From assembly GCF_000760095.1 (NCBI RefSeq), contig NZ_JNAR01000006.1:47180-111179 (forward strand): a DNA stretch of 64,000 bases, given 5' to 3'. The position numbers and the translations under genes were made by a program. The DNA is from Prochlorococcus marinus str. MIT 9401. Lineage in GTDB: Bacteria > Cyanobacteriota > Cyanobacteriia > PCC-6307 > Cyanobiaceae. Under the pieces are notes generated by a model that saw nothing but the letters and a program-made list of their open reading frames with translations, was not told the origin of the DNA and ran no database searches. Positions within the stretch are counted from its first letter, which is position 1, and every line of letters starts with the position of its first letter. Of this stretch, positions 20,034 through 29,697 are shown piece by piece.

Positions 20034-21038
20034 TTAGAAAGGATTTTCTAATAAAATCGCATCTCCCGAATTATCTACAGCACTCTCTATAAAATCAGCA
20101 ATTTTTAATGCTCTTGAGGCTTGCTCACCATCTACCTCAGGAGTTTCTTTGCCCTGAACGCATTTTAGAAAATGCTCCAGTTCTGCATAAAGAGGTTCAA
20201 TGGAGGTTGTGCTTACTTCTTCGACATATCCATCATTTCTATAAACTAATTCTCCATGCTCTGCTGTGTATGATTCATGAGACTTTCGATGAATTTGTAA
20301 TGAGTGATTTAAGAAATCAGTTTCTACTAGGCTATTTTGGCAGTGAGCACTTAAATTTCTAATTTTTTTGTGACTCATTTTGCTAGCAGTTAAGCTTGCA
20401 ATAACATTATTTTTAAAGACTAAAGTAGCATTAACATAATCTATTAATCCTTCGCTATTTCTTCCTCCAACAGCTGCTAATTTTTGTATTTTTGAGTTTA
20501 CAAGCTCTAAAATAAGATCAATGTCATGAATCATTAAATCCATTACTACAGACACATCATTTGCTCTGTCTGCATGAGGACTGTGCCTCCTTGCTTCTAA
20601 GACAACAATTTCTTCGTTATTTACTATTTTATTTAATTCTCTAAAAGCAGGATTAAATCTTTCAATATGCCCAACTTGTAATAGACAATTGCTTGCATTA
20701 GCTGCTTCTATTAATGATTTTGCCTCCAGTTCATTAGCTGCAATTGGTTTTTCAATAAGAACGTTAGTACCTCCATTTAGACAATCTAGTCCTACCTTAT
20801 GATGAAGTAGAGTCGGAACAGCGATACAAATAGCATCCACTTTTGGAATTAAGTCCTTATAATTTTTGAACCATTCACATTGAAATTGTTCAATAGCTAA
20901 TTTACCTCTCTCTTCATTTGGATCTGCTACCCCAACGAGATTCGCATCTTTGAGTAAACTTAGTACTCGAGCATGATGCCAGCCCATATTCCCTATGCCT
21001 ATGACTCCAACCTTTACGGGTGATGAGGTTGGTTGCAT
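20034..21038 (-). CDS. Gfo/Idh/MocA family oxidoreductase
   Basis: A 334-residue NAD(P)-dependent dehydrogenase. The N-terminal Rossmann fold shows VGVIGIGNMGWHHARVL (about 9-25), and the family lysine lies in NVLIEKPIAAN. A C-terminal substrate domain includes HIERFNPAFRELN and DLMIHDIDLILEL, whose His and Asp residues commonly line the active site. Substrates in this family are usually sugars or inositols, and specificity cannot be told here. It is separated from the CBS-domain gene by 48 bp on the same strand. Confidence 0.86.
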   Translation of the reverse strand: MQPTSSPVKVGVIGIGNMGWHHARVLSLLKDANLVGVADPNEERGKLAIEQFQCEWFKNYKDLIPKVDAICIAVPTLLHHKVGLDCLNGGTNVLIEKPIAANELEAKSLIEAANASNCLLQVGHIERFNPAFRELNKIVNNEEIVVLEARRHSPHADRANDVSVVMDLMIHDIDLILELVNSKIQKLAAVGGRNSEGLIDYVNATLVFKNNVIASLTASKMSHKKIRNLSAHCQNSLVETDFLNHSLQIHRKSHESYTAEHGELVYRNDGYVEEVSTTSIEPLYAELEHFLKCVQGKETPEVDGEQASRALKIADFIESAVDNSGDAILLENPF

Positions 21039-21086
21039 AATTTAGTCCATGTATTTATTAATATTATCCTCCATGAGGAGCCACAT

Positions 21087-22355
21087 TTAGCTTTTGGGAA
21101 GAATTAATTTAACACGATCAATTTTTGGACCTGACATAGAAATAACTTCAAATTTAATGTAATTAAATTCTAAAACGTCCCCAATTTTTGGAACCATTTG
21201 AAATTTTTCTAGCATAAATCCAGCAAGAGTATGATAATCTGCACCTTCTGGAATGGAACATCCTAACTTCTTATTGATATCAATAATTTCTGATTTTCCA
21301 GCTATTGACCATTTTTTAGAGAAATTATCTAACATTCTCATGTCTGAATAAATTCTATTGTTGAGCATTTCCTCTCCAACTATTTCGCCATTTAGATCAG
21401 CTGCAGTTATGAGCCCCTCTGTTCCTCCATGTTCATCAACTACTAGTAAGAAAGGATTATAGTCTCTTACTATCGGAAATATTTCTGCTAACGAACATGT
21501 TTCTATAATTTTTGTCACTGGTAAAAGGAAAGGCTCTAATAATGTATTGGCTTCCATTTCACCTTTTGAAATTGGCTTAGCTAGATATCGCAAATCTAAT
21601 ACACCTAATACATCATCTAATGACTCACCAATCACAAAGAAGCGAGCATGGCGAGTTTTATCTACTTGTTTCATAAGTTCTGCAAAGGTTATATTTTTTG
21701 GCAAAGTTACCATTTCAGATCTTGGAATCATTACTTCTTTAACTTGTGTATCTTTTAAAGCAAAAACTCCTTCAAGAATATTTTTCTCATCTGGTTTTAA
21801 ACCTGTTACATTATCTGTTTCTATAAGAGTTTCTAATTCACCTGCAGATAAACCTGAGTTTAAAGAATCCCATTTGTTATTTAAATTGAACAAACCCAAA
21901 CAGGCACTAGCAAAGAATTCTATTGTCTTCACTATAGGATTCATAGCTTTTCTGACGGCATCGAATATTGTTGTAAGCTTTAATGCAGCAGATTCTGGAT
22001 TGTTAATTACTATTGCTTTAGGAATCAGTCCTGAAACGAGAGTAACAACTAAAACAACAAATAAAAAAAGTAGAAGATCATAAAATCTATTTGACAAAAT
22101 ATTTCTTTTCCAATAATCATTGGCCAGGTTATTGCTGAGCCATCCAATTGCAATTAATGAAATTGTTACTCCAAATTGAGAGGCAATTAATGAGGATCTA
22201 AAGCGTTTTTGAATCTTCAAAATTGAAAATGCTCCTTTCTTTTTTTCTTCTATCAACCTTAAAACTTTACTTGGCCTTATTAATAAAAAAGAAAGTTCGC
22301 TTGCTGCGAAAAAAGCGGGGAAAAATAAAAGAAATAAAAGTAGAGTTATTTTCAT
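21087..22355 (-). CDS. CNNM/CBS-domain membrane protein (TlyC/HlyC type)
   Basis: A 422-residue protein with the DUF21-CBS-CorC_HlyC layout. Residues 1-130 hold membrane helices (LLFLLFFPAFFAASELSFL at the start, and DLLLFLFVVLVVTLVSGLIPK). CBS motifs follow (VKEVMIPRSEMVTLP, and FLLVVDEHGGTEGLITAADL), and the C-terminal transporter-associated domain contains GADYHTLAGFMLE. Relatives are linked to magnesium or cobalt handling, and hemolysin names are historical. It follows tRNA-Met on the minus strand. Confidence 0.88.
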   Translation of the reverse strand: MKITLLLFLLFFPAFFAASELSFLLIRPSKVLRLIEEKKKGAFSILKIQKRFRSSLIASQFGVTISLIAIGWLSNNLANDYWKRNILSNRFYDLLLFLFVVLVVTLVSGLIPKAIVINNPESAALKLTTIFDAVRKAMNPIVKTIEFFASACLGLFNLNNKWDSLNSGLSAGELETLIETDNVTGLKPDEKNILEGVFALKDTQVKEVMIPRSEMVTLPKNITFAELMKQVDKTRHARFFVIGESLDDVLGVLDLRYLAKPISKGEMEANTLLEPFLLPVTKIIETCSLAEIFPIVRDYNPFLLVVDEHGGTEGLITAADLNGEIVGEEMLNNRIYSDMRMLDNFSKKWSIAGKSEIIDINKKLGCSIPEGADYHTLAGFMLEKFQMVPKIGDVLEFNYIKFEVISMSGPKIDRVKLILPKS

Positions 22356-22373
22356 TCAATGACAAATGAATAA

Positions 22374-22446
22374 TGGGGGTGGCGAGGATCGAACTCGCCT
22401 TAGCCAAATTATGAGTTTGGTGCATTCACCAGATTGCTACACCCCC
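22374..22446 (-). tRNA. tRNA-Met (anticodon CAT), probably elongator
   Basis: The 73-base minus-strand cloverleaf has a GGGGGTG/CACCCCC acceptor stem, a CTCATAA anticodon loop giving CAT, and GTTCGATCC in the T arm. The start differs from initiator tRNA (no C1-A72 mismatch), so elongator Met is favoured; an Ile-type CAT tRNA with lysidine cannot be fully excluded. CCA is not encoded. Confidence 0.9.
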
Positions 22447-22588
22447 AAGGGAATTAATGTAATTTTAATTACATATGAATTTCAATATACAATATAAAAA
22501 TAATATTTCAAAAAACACCTCATTAGGAAGTTTTTGTGAGATTTCTTTTTTTTCTTCTAATCTTTAAATATAAATTTAACTTTTACTA

Positions 22589-23149
22589 ATGGGTAATTTT
22601 TCTGAAAAGTATGACTTAAATAAAGCAAAATTGTTAAAACAGTTAATTGAAAAATCTTACAAGAGAGGAAGCTTCACTTTATCTTCAGGAAAAAAAAGCA
22701 GCCATTATTTAAACTGTAAACCTGTATCATTAAATGGCGAAGGCCTAAACTTAATAAGTGATTTGTTTTTAGAGTTAAAAGACTCAAGGTCAAAAGCTTT
22801 AGCAGGATTGACATTAGGAGCAGATCCCTTAGTAAGTGGATTAATTGTCAAAGCAGCTTCTCAAGGTTTAGAACTAAATGGTTTAATAATTCGAAAGGAA
22901 ATTAAACAATACGGTACCAAAGCCGGGATAGAGGGTCCCCTATTAGAAAAGGGCACCTTGGTTACTGTCTTGGAGGATGTAGTTACAACTGCTGGTTCAG
23001 TAATAAAAGCTATTAATAAGCTCAGAGAAAATAATTATGTTGTAGAAGAAGTTTTGTCTATAGTTGATAGGCAAGAAGGAGGATATGAAGCACTTAGCGA
23101 TGAAAATGTTAAATTAAAAAGTCTTTTTACAATAAAAGACTTTTTATAA
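22589..23149 (+). CDS. pyrE: Orotate phosphoribosyltransferase
   Basis: PyrE converts orotate and PRPP to orotidine 5'-phosphate in pyrimidine synthesis. The 186-residue protein has the PRPP-binding loop [18 protein letters not shown] (about 125-142) and the N-terminal [20 protein letters not shown] typical of the family. The stop is immediately followed by the next reading frame, so the YgfZ-like gene is co-transcribed. No attenuator is evident in the 142 bp after tRNA-Met. Confidence 0.95.
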   Translation: MGNFSEKYDLNKAKLLKQLIEKSYKRGSFTLSSGKKSSHYLNCKPVSLNGEGLNLISDLFLELKDSRSKALAGLTLGADPLVSGLIVKAASQGLELNGLIIRKEIKQYGTKAGIEGPLLEKGTLVTVLEDVVTTAGSVIKAINKLRENNYVVEEVLSIVDRQEGGYEALSDENVKLKSLFTIKDFL

Positions 23150-23158
23150 TTGTCTAAA

Positions 23159-23995
23159 ATGCAAGATTTTAAAAAAAAGTTTTGGCTTGAAAAATTTGAT
23201 TGTTTTTCTGTTACTGGGAAAGATGCCAGGAAATTTTTAAATGGAATAACAACGAGTAATATTCTAAATTCAGGAAATAAAGTTATCAAAACTTGTTGGC
23301 TAACTCCAAATGGAGTTCTAAGGGCATTAATTGAAATTATATTTTTAGAAGGAAAATTAGAAGTGATTATCTTGATGGGTAACACTCATGAAATAATTGA
23401 TTACTTTAATCAAATTATTTTTCCAGCGGATGATGTACTTTTAAGTGAACCTTTCTTGGTAAATAGAATTCAGGAAATTGATGAATCTAATTCATGGAGA
23501 ACTTATCTGCCTATTTTCTTTAAAATAGATGATAAAGAATTTGAAATATATAAAAACAAACTAAATTTACTAAATCCCAATGATTTAAAACTTTGGAAGA
23601 TTAATCAGGCAATACCCTCATTAGAAATGGAAATAAACGGAAAAAATAATCCTCTTGAGCTTGGATTACAAGATCTTATAGATTTTAATAAAGGTTGTTA
23701 TTTAGGACAAGAAACAATGTCAAAAATAAAAAATGTTTCTTCCTTAAAACAGGAAATAAGAATTTGGAAATCATTTGAATCAAATTTGAATTTAGACGTT
23801 GAAGATAAAAATTTATATATAAATTCTGCCAAGGATATATCTGTAGGCAAAATCACAAGTTTTTTTAGATCAGATTCTCAGATAAAAGGTTTAGCAATGA
23901 TAAAAAGAAAATATTTAGAGGAAGGAAGTTATTTTTTTTCAGAAATTTTTGGAAAAATTGTTATTAATAAATCTGTAGGATCAATTTTTCTTTAA
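23159..23995 (+). CDS. YgfZ/GcvT-domain folate-binding protein
   Basis: YgfZ-type proteins bind folate and help maintain certain iron-sulfur enzymes. The signature K-G-C-Y-L-G-Q-E appears as FNKGCYLGQETMSKI near residue 180. The N-terminus FSVTGKDARKFLNGITTSNI matches the family, as does the GKITS segment near the end. I chose ATG at 23159; a TTG at 23150, directly after the pyrE stop, is also in frame. The 3' end overlaps the convergent nuclease gene by 15 bp. Confidence 0.85.
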   Translation: MQDFKKKFWLEKFDCFSVTGKDARKFLNGITTSNILNSGNKVIKTCWLTPNGVLRALIEIIFLEGKLEVIILMGNTHEIIDYFNQIIFPADDVLLSEPFLVNRIQEIDESNSWRTYLPIFFKIDDKEFEIYKNKLNLLNPNDLKLWKINQAIPSLEMEINGKNNPLELGLQDLIDFNKGCYLGQETMSKIKNVSSLKQEIRIWKSFESNLNLDVEDKNLYINSAKDISVGKITSFFRSDSQIKGLAMIKRKYLEEGSYFFSEIFGKIVINKSVGSIFL

Positions 23996-25399
23996 TTGAT
24001 TTTTGATTAAATATTCCGCAATTTGTAGAGTAGCCAAACAATCATCTTTATTATATTGGATAATTTTTTTTAAAAATATTTCGTTTTCTGTAATTTGATA
24101 TTGAATCCACCAATAAAGGGCTTTCGATCCACTTGCGTTTTTCTGCATCCATTCAAATCCAAGCCAGTTAGAAACAGTTTTTAAGCCATAGTTTTTTAGT
24201 GGTAATATCCAAGACTTTCTTATTAAGGTATGTAAGTCTATAAATCTTGAGGCAAGTGAATCAATTTCTTCAAAACTAAAATTTAGATTTTTAGCAATAT
24301 TTATTATTGCTATCTTTTCGGTCTCTCCATAATGTAAAACTGGCCATTCCTTCTGTGAAAGAAGTATTTCAATAATTTTCCTGTAAGATTCTCCCTTATT
24401 GTTTTGGAGATTTAAGATTGGCTCATAAATAAGATCTTCTTTTTTTGTAAACAAATTATTTATTTTTAAAAAACCATATAAAAAGTCATGCTTATCATCT
24501 GGATTTGACTCAATATCAAATACATAAAATCCAGAACATGTTTTTTCAAGGAGATCGTTAATATCATTTTTATTAGAAATGCGATAAGGTTCCCCAGAAA
24601 TATAAGCTTGTGCTTGCTTTACGAATACCGACGCTTTTTCATACTTTTGATCGTTGAATTTAGATAATTTCTCTCCAAGTTGTTTTTCACTATAAGAAGC
24701 TAATGTTTGGGTATTAGTTATTCCATTTGCTTCGAGTAACGAGGCTGTTTTGGACCCTATTCCATCTATATCTGTCAAATATCCATTTTCTTTTGCTTCT
24801 TTGTCACAAAATTTTTGCCAGGAACAAATAGTACATTTTTTTCTATCTTGAGTTATTTCTGGTATGGATCCCTCCAAGCATGCATTCAAATTTAATAAAA
24901 CATTTAAAACTTTTTTTCTTATTTTTTTATTTAAATAAATTTCTTCAACTTTAACTTTTTTATAAAAAGTTGAAATTACTAATCCTTTCTCAATTTTAGA
25001 TTCTTGAAAAGATTCCAATAGCATAGAACAAAAAGCTAAGTCGAATAAATGTTCTTTAGTTGTTTTGTGGCCTAACTTATAAACAGCAGGTAAATATTTA
25101 TATTGTCCCCATTTACTTTTACCTTTATTCTTTAAAAGTAATTGTGGAAGGATCTCTGCGTTTATATCTTGGAAAATATTTCCTTTGATTTTTAATCCAA
25201 TTACCCCTTGATAACCATTTTCACAGGCTTTTAATCCTGTATATATTTCACCATTACAAAATTCAGAGAAAATTTGAAACTGATTAATTTTATCTATAGC
25301 TTTATGGGGAGACCAAACTTCATAAGATTTTTTACCCTTAAAATCGAGCCATGCTTTTCTTTTACATCTTGTAAAACTTTTTAAATGAAGAGAATTCAA
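23981..25399 (-). CDS. RecB-like nuclease of the TM0106 family fused to an RNase H-like domain
   Basis: A 472-residue protein with three parts. An N-terminal Cas4/RecB-like nuclease has Cys12 (TRCKRKAWLDF) and a cysteine trio in CTICSWQKFC (about 190-199), the pattern of a 4Fe-4S nuclease. A helix-hairpin-helix follows (LTDIDGIGSKTASLLEANGI, about 208-227). The C-terminal third looks like a DEDD exonuclease: FDIESNPDD, HYGETEKIAI, FIDLHTLI and YNKDDCLATL. This matches the TM0106-type putative nucleases. The usual acidic-x-lysine motif of RecB is not clear (AVYKLG), so the first domain may be inactive. Its role is unknown; DNA repair or RNA processing are guesses. Confidence 0.8.
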   Translation of the reverse strand: MNSLHLKSFTRCKRKAWLDFKGKKSYEVWSPHKAIDKINQFQIFSEFCNGEIYTGLKACENGYQGVIGLKIKGNIFQDINAEILPQLLLKNKGKSKWGQYKYLPAVYKLGHKTTKEHLFDLAFCSMLLESFQESKIEKGLVISTFYKKVKVEEIYLNKKIRKKVLNVLLNLNACLEGSIPEITQDRKKCTICSWQKFCDKEAKENGYLTDIDGIGSKTASLLEANGITNTQTLASYSEKQLGEKLSKFNDQKYEKASVFVKQAQAYISGEPYRISNKNDINDLLEKTCSGFYVFDIESNPDDKHDFLYGFLKINNLFTKKEDLIYEPILNLQNNKGESYRKIIEILLSQKEWPVLHYGETEKIAIINIAKNLNFSFEEIDSLASRFIDLHTLIRKSWILPLKNYGLKTVSNWLGFEWMQKNASGSKALYWWIQYQITENEIFLKKIIQYNKDDCLATLQIAEYLIKNQLKKN

Positions 25400-25479
25400 A
25401 TTATTTTTTAAGGGCGGTTTTAAAATTTACTCATATAAATTAGTATAGATAATTAAAAGAAATCAAGGAAATTTGAAAT

Positions 25480-26934
25480 TTGACAGCTGATAAATTAGAT
25501 AAGATAAAATTTGGAACTGATGGTTGGAGAGGAATTATTGGTTTTGACTTTAACCTGTCCAATCTTTCAAGAGTTGTTGTCGCTGCATGTCAGGAGTTGC
25601 ATTATCAATACTATAAAGAAGTTAATTCAAAGAAAATTATTATTGGATATGATCGTAGATTTATGGCCTCTGATTTTGCCCAGCAAATAGTGCCTTTTGT
25701 AAGAGGATGTGGTTTCGAACCGATCTTATCTGATAGCTTTGTTACAACACCCTCTTGTAGTTTCTATGCTAAGGAATTCGGTTGTCTTGGAGCGTTAGTA
25801 ATTACAGCAAGTCATAATCCATATAATTGGCTAGGTCTGAAAATAAAGAGCTTTAATGGATGTTCTGTTGACGAATCTTTTACAAGTGAAGTTGAAAAAA
25901 GATTAATGCTTGGAAATTCAATTGAAAAAATAGATGGTATTAATCAATTGGTAGATATTAAGAAATTTCATTTAGATAGAATTAAATCCCTTTTTGATAT
26001 TGACTATATTTCCAAGAGATTAAAAAAAATGAAATTGAGAGTTTTTGTAGATTCTATGCATGGTTCAGCTGCAAATTGTATAGCTGAGATTTTTGCTTCT
26101 AGCGATTTAGGAGTTATTTCAGAAATCAGGAAAAATGCTGATCCTTTTTTTGGAGGAAAACCTCCTGAACCTCTTTTGAATTATGCAGATGATCTAAAAC
26201 AAACACTAATGAAAAATGCAACAAATGAAGTGGTAACTTTAGGAATTATATTTGATGGTGATGGTGATAGAATTGCGGCAATTGATGAAAAAGGAAGATA
26301 CTCTAGTACTCAAGATTTACTCCCATACTTTATTAGCTATTTGGGCGAAATTAAAAATAATTCTTATCCAGTTTTAAAGACTGTTAGCGGTTCAGATATT
26401 ATTAAAAATATATCAGAGAGTCAAAATAGAGATGTTGTTGAACTTCCAGTTGGCTTTAAATATATTGCTGAAAAAATGATTAAAGAAAAAATATTTATTG
26501 GAGGCGAGGAATCTGGGGGAGTTGGTTTTGGTGACTTTATGCCTGAAAGAGATGCTCTATATGCAGCGATGGTTTTATTAAATGGAATTGCTGATAAATC
26601 GCAATATTTATATGAAACCTTAGATGAAATTCAAGAAGATTTTGGGCCAAGTTTTTATAAAAGAATTGATATTAAATTTCCAAATCAGTCAGAAAAAAAT
26701 AACGTCAAAGAATTTATCATAGATAATATTCCTGAGAATATTAATAATCACAAGTTAAAAAGTATCTCAAAGATCGATGGAATAAAGTTGAGAATTGATA
26801 AAAATTTTTGGCTTCTTTTTAGGTTTTCAGGAACGGAACCTCTTTTAAGGTTATATTGTGAAGCACCGAAAGAATCTTATCTAATTGAGGTATTAGAGTG
26901 GGGTCAAGAATTTATAAATTTGGAAGGAAAATAA
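25480..26934 (+). CDS. Phosphoglucomutase/phosphomannomutase family protein
   Basis: A 484-residue alpha-D-phosphohexomutase that interconverts hexose 1- and 6-phosphates. Motifs appear in order: GTDGWRGIIG (about 10-19), the phosphoserine loop ITASHNPYNWLG, the metal site IFDGDGDRIAAID, the sugar loop GGEESGGVGFGD and the phosphate-binding RFSGTEPLLRLY near the C-terminus. All four active-site regions are intact. The start is TTG. It is followed by the ITPase gene after a 2 bp gap. Whether glucose or mannose is preferred cannot be told. Confidence 0.92.
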   Translation: MTADKLDKIKFGTDGWRGIIGFDFNLSNLSRVVVAACQELHYQYYKEVNSKKIIIGYDRRFMASDFAQQIVPFVRGCGFEPILSDSFVTTPSCSFYAKEFGCLGALVITASHNPYNWLGLKIKSFNGCSVDESFTSEVEKRLMLGNSIEKIDGINQLVDIKKFHLDRIKSLFDIDYISKRLKKMKLRVFVDSMHGSAANCIAEIFASSDLGVISEIRKNADPFFGGKPPEPLLNYADDLKQTLMKNATNEVVTLGIIFDGDGDRIAAIDEKGRYSSTQDLLPYFISYLGEIKNNSYPVLKTVSGSDIIKNISESQNRDVVELPVGFKYIAEKMIKEKIFIGGEESGGVGFGDFMPERDALYAAMVLLNGIADKSQYLYETLDEIQEDFGPSFYKRIDIKFPNQSEKNNVKEFIIDNIPENINNHKLKSISKIDGIKLRIDKNFWLLFRFSGTEPLLRLYCEAPKESYLIEVLEWGQEFINLEGK

Positions 26935-26936
26935 GG

Positions 26937-27512
26937 ATGAAAAATTTATTTTTAGCGAGTAAGAATAAAGGTAAAATTGAAGAATATAAGAAATTGCTTG
27001 CTAGAGTTAATTGTAAATTGTTACTCCAGCCAGAATCATTAGAAGTTGAAGAGGATGGACTGACATTTAGAGAGAATGCAATTAAAAAAGCGAGTGAAGT
27101 TTCGCGAAAAACAAACAATTATTCAATTGCAGATGATTCAGGAATTTGTATTGAAGCACTAGGTGGTAAGCCTGGCATTTACTCATCCAGATATGCAGAA
27201 AATGATCAGAAGAGAATTGAACGAGTTTTAAGAGAACTTGATGGAGTTCAAAATAGAACTGCTTTCTTTATTGCTAATATTTGTGTTTGTTCCCCAAATG
27301 GTAAAGTGATTATTGAATCTGAGGCCAAATGTCATGGGAATATTATTTTAAATCCCAGAGGAAAAAGTGGTTTTGGGTATGACCCAATTTTTGAGGAGAG
27401 TTCTACCAGATTAACTTTCGCTGAAATGAATAATGATATTAAAGATTCTTGTAGTCATAGAGGTAAAGCATTAAAAAAAATTATTCCAGATTTAGTTGAA
27501 ATTTTTTCTTAA
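26937..27512 (+). CDS. rdgB: Non-canonical purine NTP pyrophosphatase (RdgB/HAM1)
   Basis: RdgB removes ITP, dITP and XTP from the nucleotide pool. The 191-residue protein starts at ATG 26937 (MKNLFLASKNKGKIEEYKKL), where the family begins; the frame is open 13 codons further upstream, into the mutase gene, but the family N-terminus argues against that start. Hallmarks are ADDSGICIEALGGKPGIYSSRYA, FGYDPIF and SHRGKAL. It lies 2 bp after the mutase stop and ends 2 bp before the convergent carotenoid oxygenase. Confidence 0.95.
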   Translation: MKNLFLASKNKGKIEEYKKLLARVNCKLLLQPESLEVEEDGLTFRENAIKKASEVSRKTNNYSIADDSGICIEALGGKPGIYSSRYAENDQKRIERVLRELDGVQNRTAFFIANICVCSPNGKVIIESEAKCHGNIILNPRGKSGFGYDPIFEESSTRLTFAEMNNDIKDSCSHRGKALKKIIPDLVEIFS

Positions 27513-27514
27513 AT

Positions 27515-28999
27515 TCAATTAACCCAAGATCCATGAAGGCCATGAGGAATTGAAATGGGTAATTCATAAACAGCTAATTCTTTTAAGTTTTTCGCGTCTA
27601 ATATCACTAAATCGCTTCCTCTTCTTTCTCCGTTCCATAGAAGTATAAATAAAAATCCCTCATCTTCTTTTGAAGAGTTTTCTGATGGAACCATAATTGG
27701 TTCACTAACAAATCCACTTGGACCTGCTGACCAAAAAATCTCTTCCTTAGTAGTTAAATTTATTTTTTTTATTGCTTGGAGTGGAGCGTTCCCCAGCTTT
27801 TGAGATGTGCTTGCCATCCAACTAAAAGTTGCTTTTAATCCTAAGTTTTTAGGATTAACAACAGCAAATTCACAACATTGTTCACTGAAAGTTTCAAGTT
27901 CACTAGTTTTTGTCTTTAGATCGATAATTGATCTTTTCAGTTTTCCTTCTGGGTATTTATTAAAGTCAATATCCCTAAAATTCTCGTTTGGACCAACTGA
28001 TGGGAAATCATCATAAAAAATACTATCTAATACGATTTTGGAATCTTTTTCAAAAGCGTTTACATGATGAAAAACGAATCCTTCTGGAGCATCTATTGTT
28101 AAAGGAGGCTGTCCTCTAAATAACCCACTTTCTCTGGGGATAATAAAAAACTTTGCCTTTTTATTTGGGTTTGACTTTAGACATTGTGCTGCTCCTCTTT
28201 GACCCATTACAAATGGAAGAGGATTGAAATCAATAGCATTCTGTAAAAATATTGCCCAATTAGTTGTAATTGCGAAATCATGAAGGAATGCAAAGCCATT
28301 AAAGGTATCTTTTCTGTCAAAAATGAGCTCTCCAGAGTTTGTACCAGCATTATCAAATTCCATTAATCTAATGGTACTTTTTGGCCCGGTTTGTACTCCA
28401 AAAGTGACTAAAAGTTCTGTAGATGAATTTGAGTTTAGATCTGTTTTGGGATGAGCACTGAATGCTTCGTTAGGCTTGAGTACTCCTTTTAATGTTGTTA
28501 AACCAATAGTTTCAAGACTATCAGGATCCATTGCATGTGGACCTGCTGCTTCCCATAATGCGAGAATTTCATCTCCTAATTTAATGACATGTGTATTAGC
28601 GATATTCTTGAATTTTAGATCTAATGCATTATTTAAAATTCCTCCATTTTTTTGCGTTCCAAAAACACCTCTATAAATAAATTTATCTATTTTTTCTTCT
28701 TCCAAATAGCCTTTTGTTTTAACAAATCTATTTGTTAAGAAAGGCTGACCATTTTCGAATTTTATGGATGTTATCATCCCATCACCGTCAAATGGATGAT
28801 GAACCCATTGTCCACCTCTCTCTAATATTCCTGGTCCATTTCTTAATAATGTTCCATTTAAATTTTTAATATTATTACCTTTGCTAATTTTTAGGGGATT
28901 TTTGGTTAGCTCCTTTTCTACATTTTGATAAGCACTTGACCAATCTTCTTTTTTAAAAATATTCAATTTATCAATTGTTTTATCTTGTAAATTAGTCAC
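27515..28999 (-). CDS. Carotenoid cleavage oxygenase
   Basis: A 494-residue iron-dependent oxygenase of the RPE65/CCD family that cleaves carotenoids or apocarotenoids. The four iron-binding histidines fit the motifs FSAHPKTD, FLHDFAIT, VFHHVNAFE and the C-terminal PHGLHGSW. LNGTLLRNGPG and HPFDGDGMI near the start are also family hallmarks. No signal peptide is seen. Cyanobacterial members often act on apocarotenals, but substrate and cleavage site cannot be inferred here. Confidence 0.92.
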   Translation of the reverse strand: MTNLQDKTIDKLNIFKKEDWSSAYQNVEKELTKNPLKISKGNNIKNLNGTLLRNGPGILERGGQWVHHPFDGDGMITSIKFENGQPFLTNRFVKTKGYLEEEKIDKFIYRGVFGTQKNGGILNNALDLKFKNIANTHVIKLGDEILALWEAAGPHAMDPDSLETIGLTTLKGVLKPNEAFSAHPKTDLNSNSSTELLVTFGVQTGPKSTIRLMEFDNAGTNSGELIFDRKDTFNGFAFLHDFAITTNWAIFLQNAIDFNPLPFVMGQRGAAQCLKSNPNKKAKFFIIPRESGLFRGQPPLTIDAPEGFVFHHVNAFEKDSKIVLDSIFYDDFPSVGPNENFRDIDFNKYPEGKLKRSIIDLKTKTSELETFSEQCCEFAVVNPKNLGLKATFSWMASTSQKLGNAPLQAIKKINLTTKEEIFWSAGPSGFVSEPIMVPSENSSKEDEGFLFILLWNGERRGSDLVILDAKNLKELAVYELPISIPHGLHGSWVN

Positions 29000-29071
29000 A
29001 ACAAAATTTTCGTTTTATCTATCTTCGCCAAAAATCAACTGAATTGTGGCTGATTCGAAAAAATTCCTATT

Positions 29072-29677
29072 TTATTGTTTTTCTAACATTCCTTTACTGC
29101 TTGGAATTGAATCAGATCTTCTTGGATCTATCTCGGTAGCCATTCTCATTGCTCTTGAAAAAGCTTTAAAGCACGCCTCAACTATGTGATGTGAATTACT
29201 TCCTCGTATTTGATTAATATGCAGAGTAATACCGCTGTTATTTACAAAGGCAATAAAAAACTCTCTTACTAGTTCAGTATCATAGTTTCCTATTCTAGGG
29301 GCTTTTAATTGAAGATCATAAGATAGATGCGGTCTACCAGAGCAGTCTAAAGTGACTTGAACTAATGCTTCATCCAATGGGGCAAAGAAATGTCCAAATC
29401 TGCTTATTCCTTTTCTTTCTCCCAAGGCTTTTGAAAATGCTTTACCTAATGCGATTCCTACATCTTCATTTGTATGATGATCATCAATATGAGTATCTCC
29501 AATTGCTTTTATTTTTAAATCGAATAAACCATGACTGGATATTTGATGAAGCATATGATCTAAGAATGGTATCCCGGTATCAATCTCAGAAATTCCATTT
29601 CCATCTAAGTTTATCAATACAGAAATATCTGTTTCATTCGTTTTTCTTTTTATTTCAGATTGCCTTAGAGATGACAT
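29072..29677 (-). CDS. hisB: Imidazoleglycerol-phosphate dehydratase
   Basis: HisB dehydrates imidazoleglycerol phosphate in histidine synthesis. The 201-residue protein is the monofunctional form without the phosphatase domain of enterobacteria. Metal-binding segments [16 protein letters not shown] (about 63-78) and [18 protein letters not shown] are intact, as is [13 protein letters not shown]. It lies 20 bp downstream of fabI on the same strand, an unrelated pathway partner in a probable shared transcript. Confidence 0.96.
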   Translation of the reverse strand: MSSLRQSEIKRKTNETDISVLINLDGNGISEIDTGIPFLDHMLHQISSHGLFDLKIKAIGDTHIDDHHTNEDVGIALGKAFSKALGERKGISRFGHFFAPLDEALVQVTLDCSGRPHLSYDLQLKAPRIGNYDTELVREFFIAFVNNSGITLHINQIRGSNSHHIVEACFKAFSRAMRMATEIDPRRSDSIPSSKGMLEKQ

Positions 29678-29697
29678 TTTTATGCAAAAAACTTAGT

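Noticed and set aside
21547..22083. 178-residue plus-strand frame opposite the CBS-domain gene
   Set aside because: It is the antisense of a well-supported gene, with serine- and threonine-rich shadow composition and no domain.
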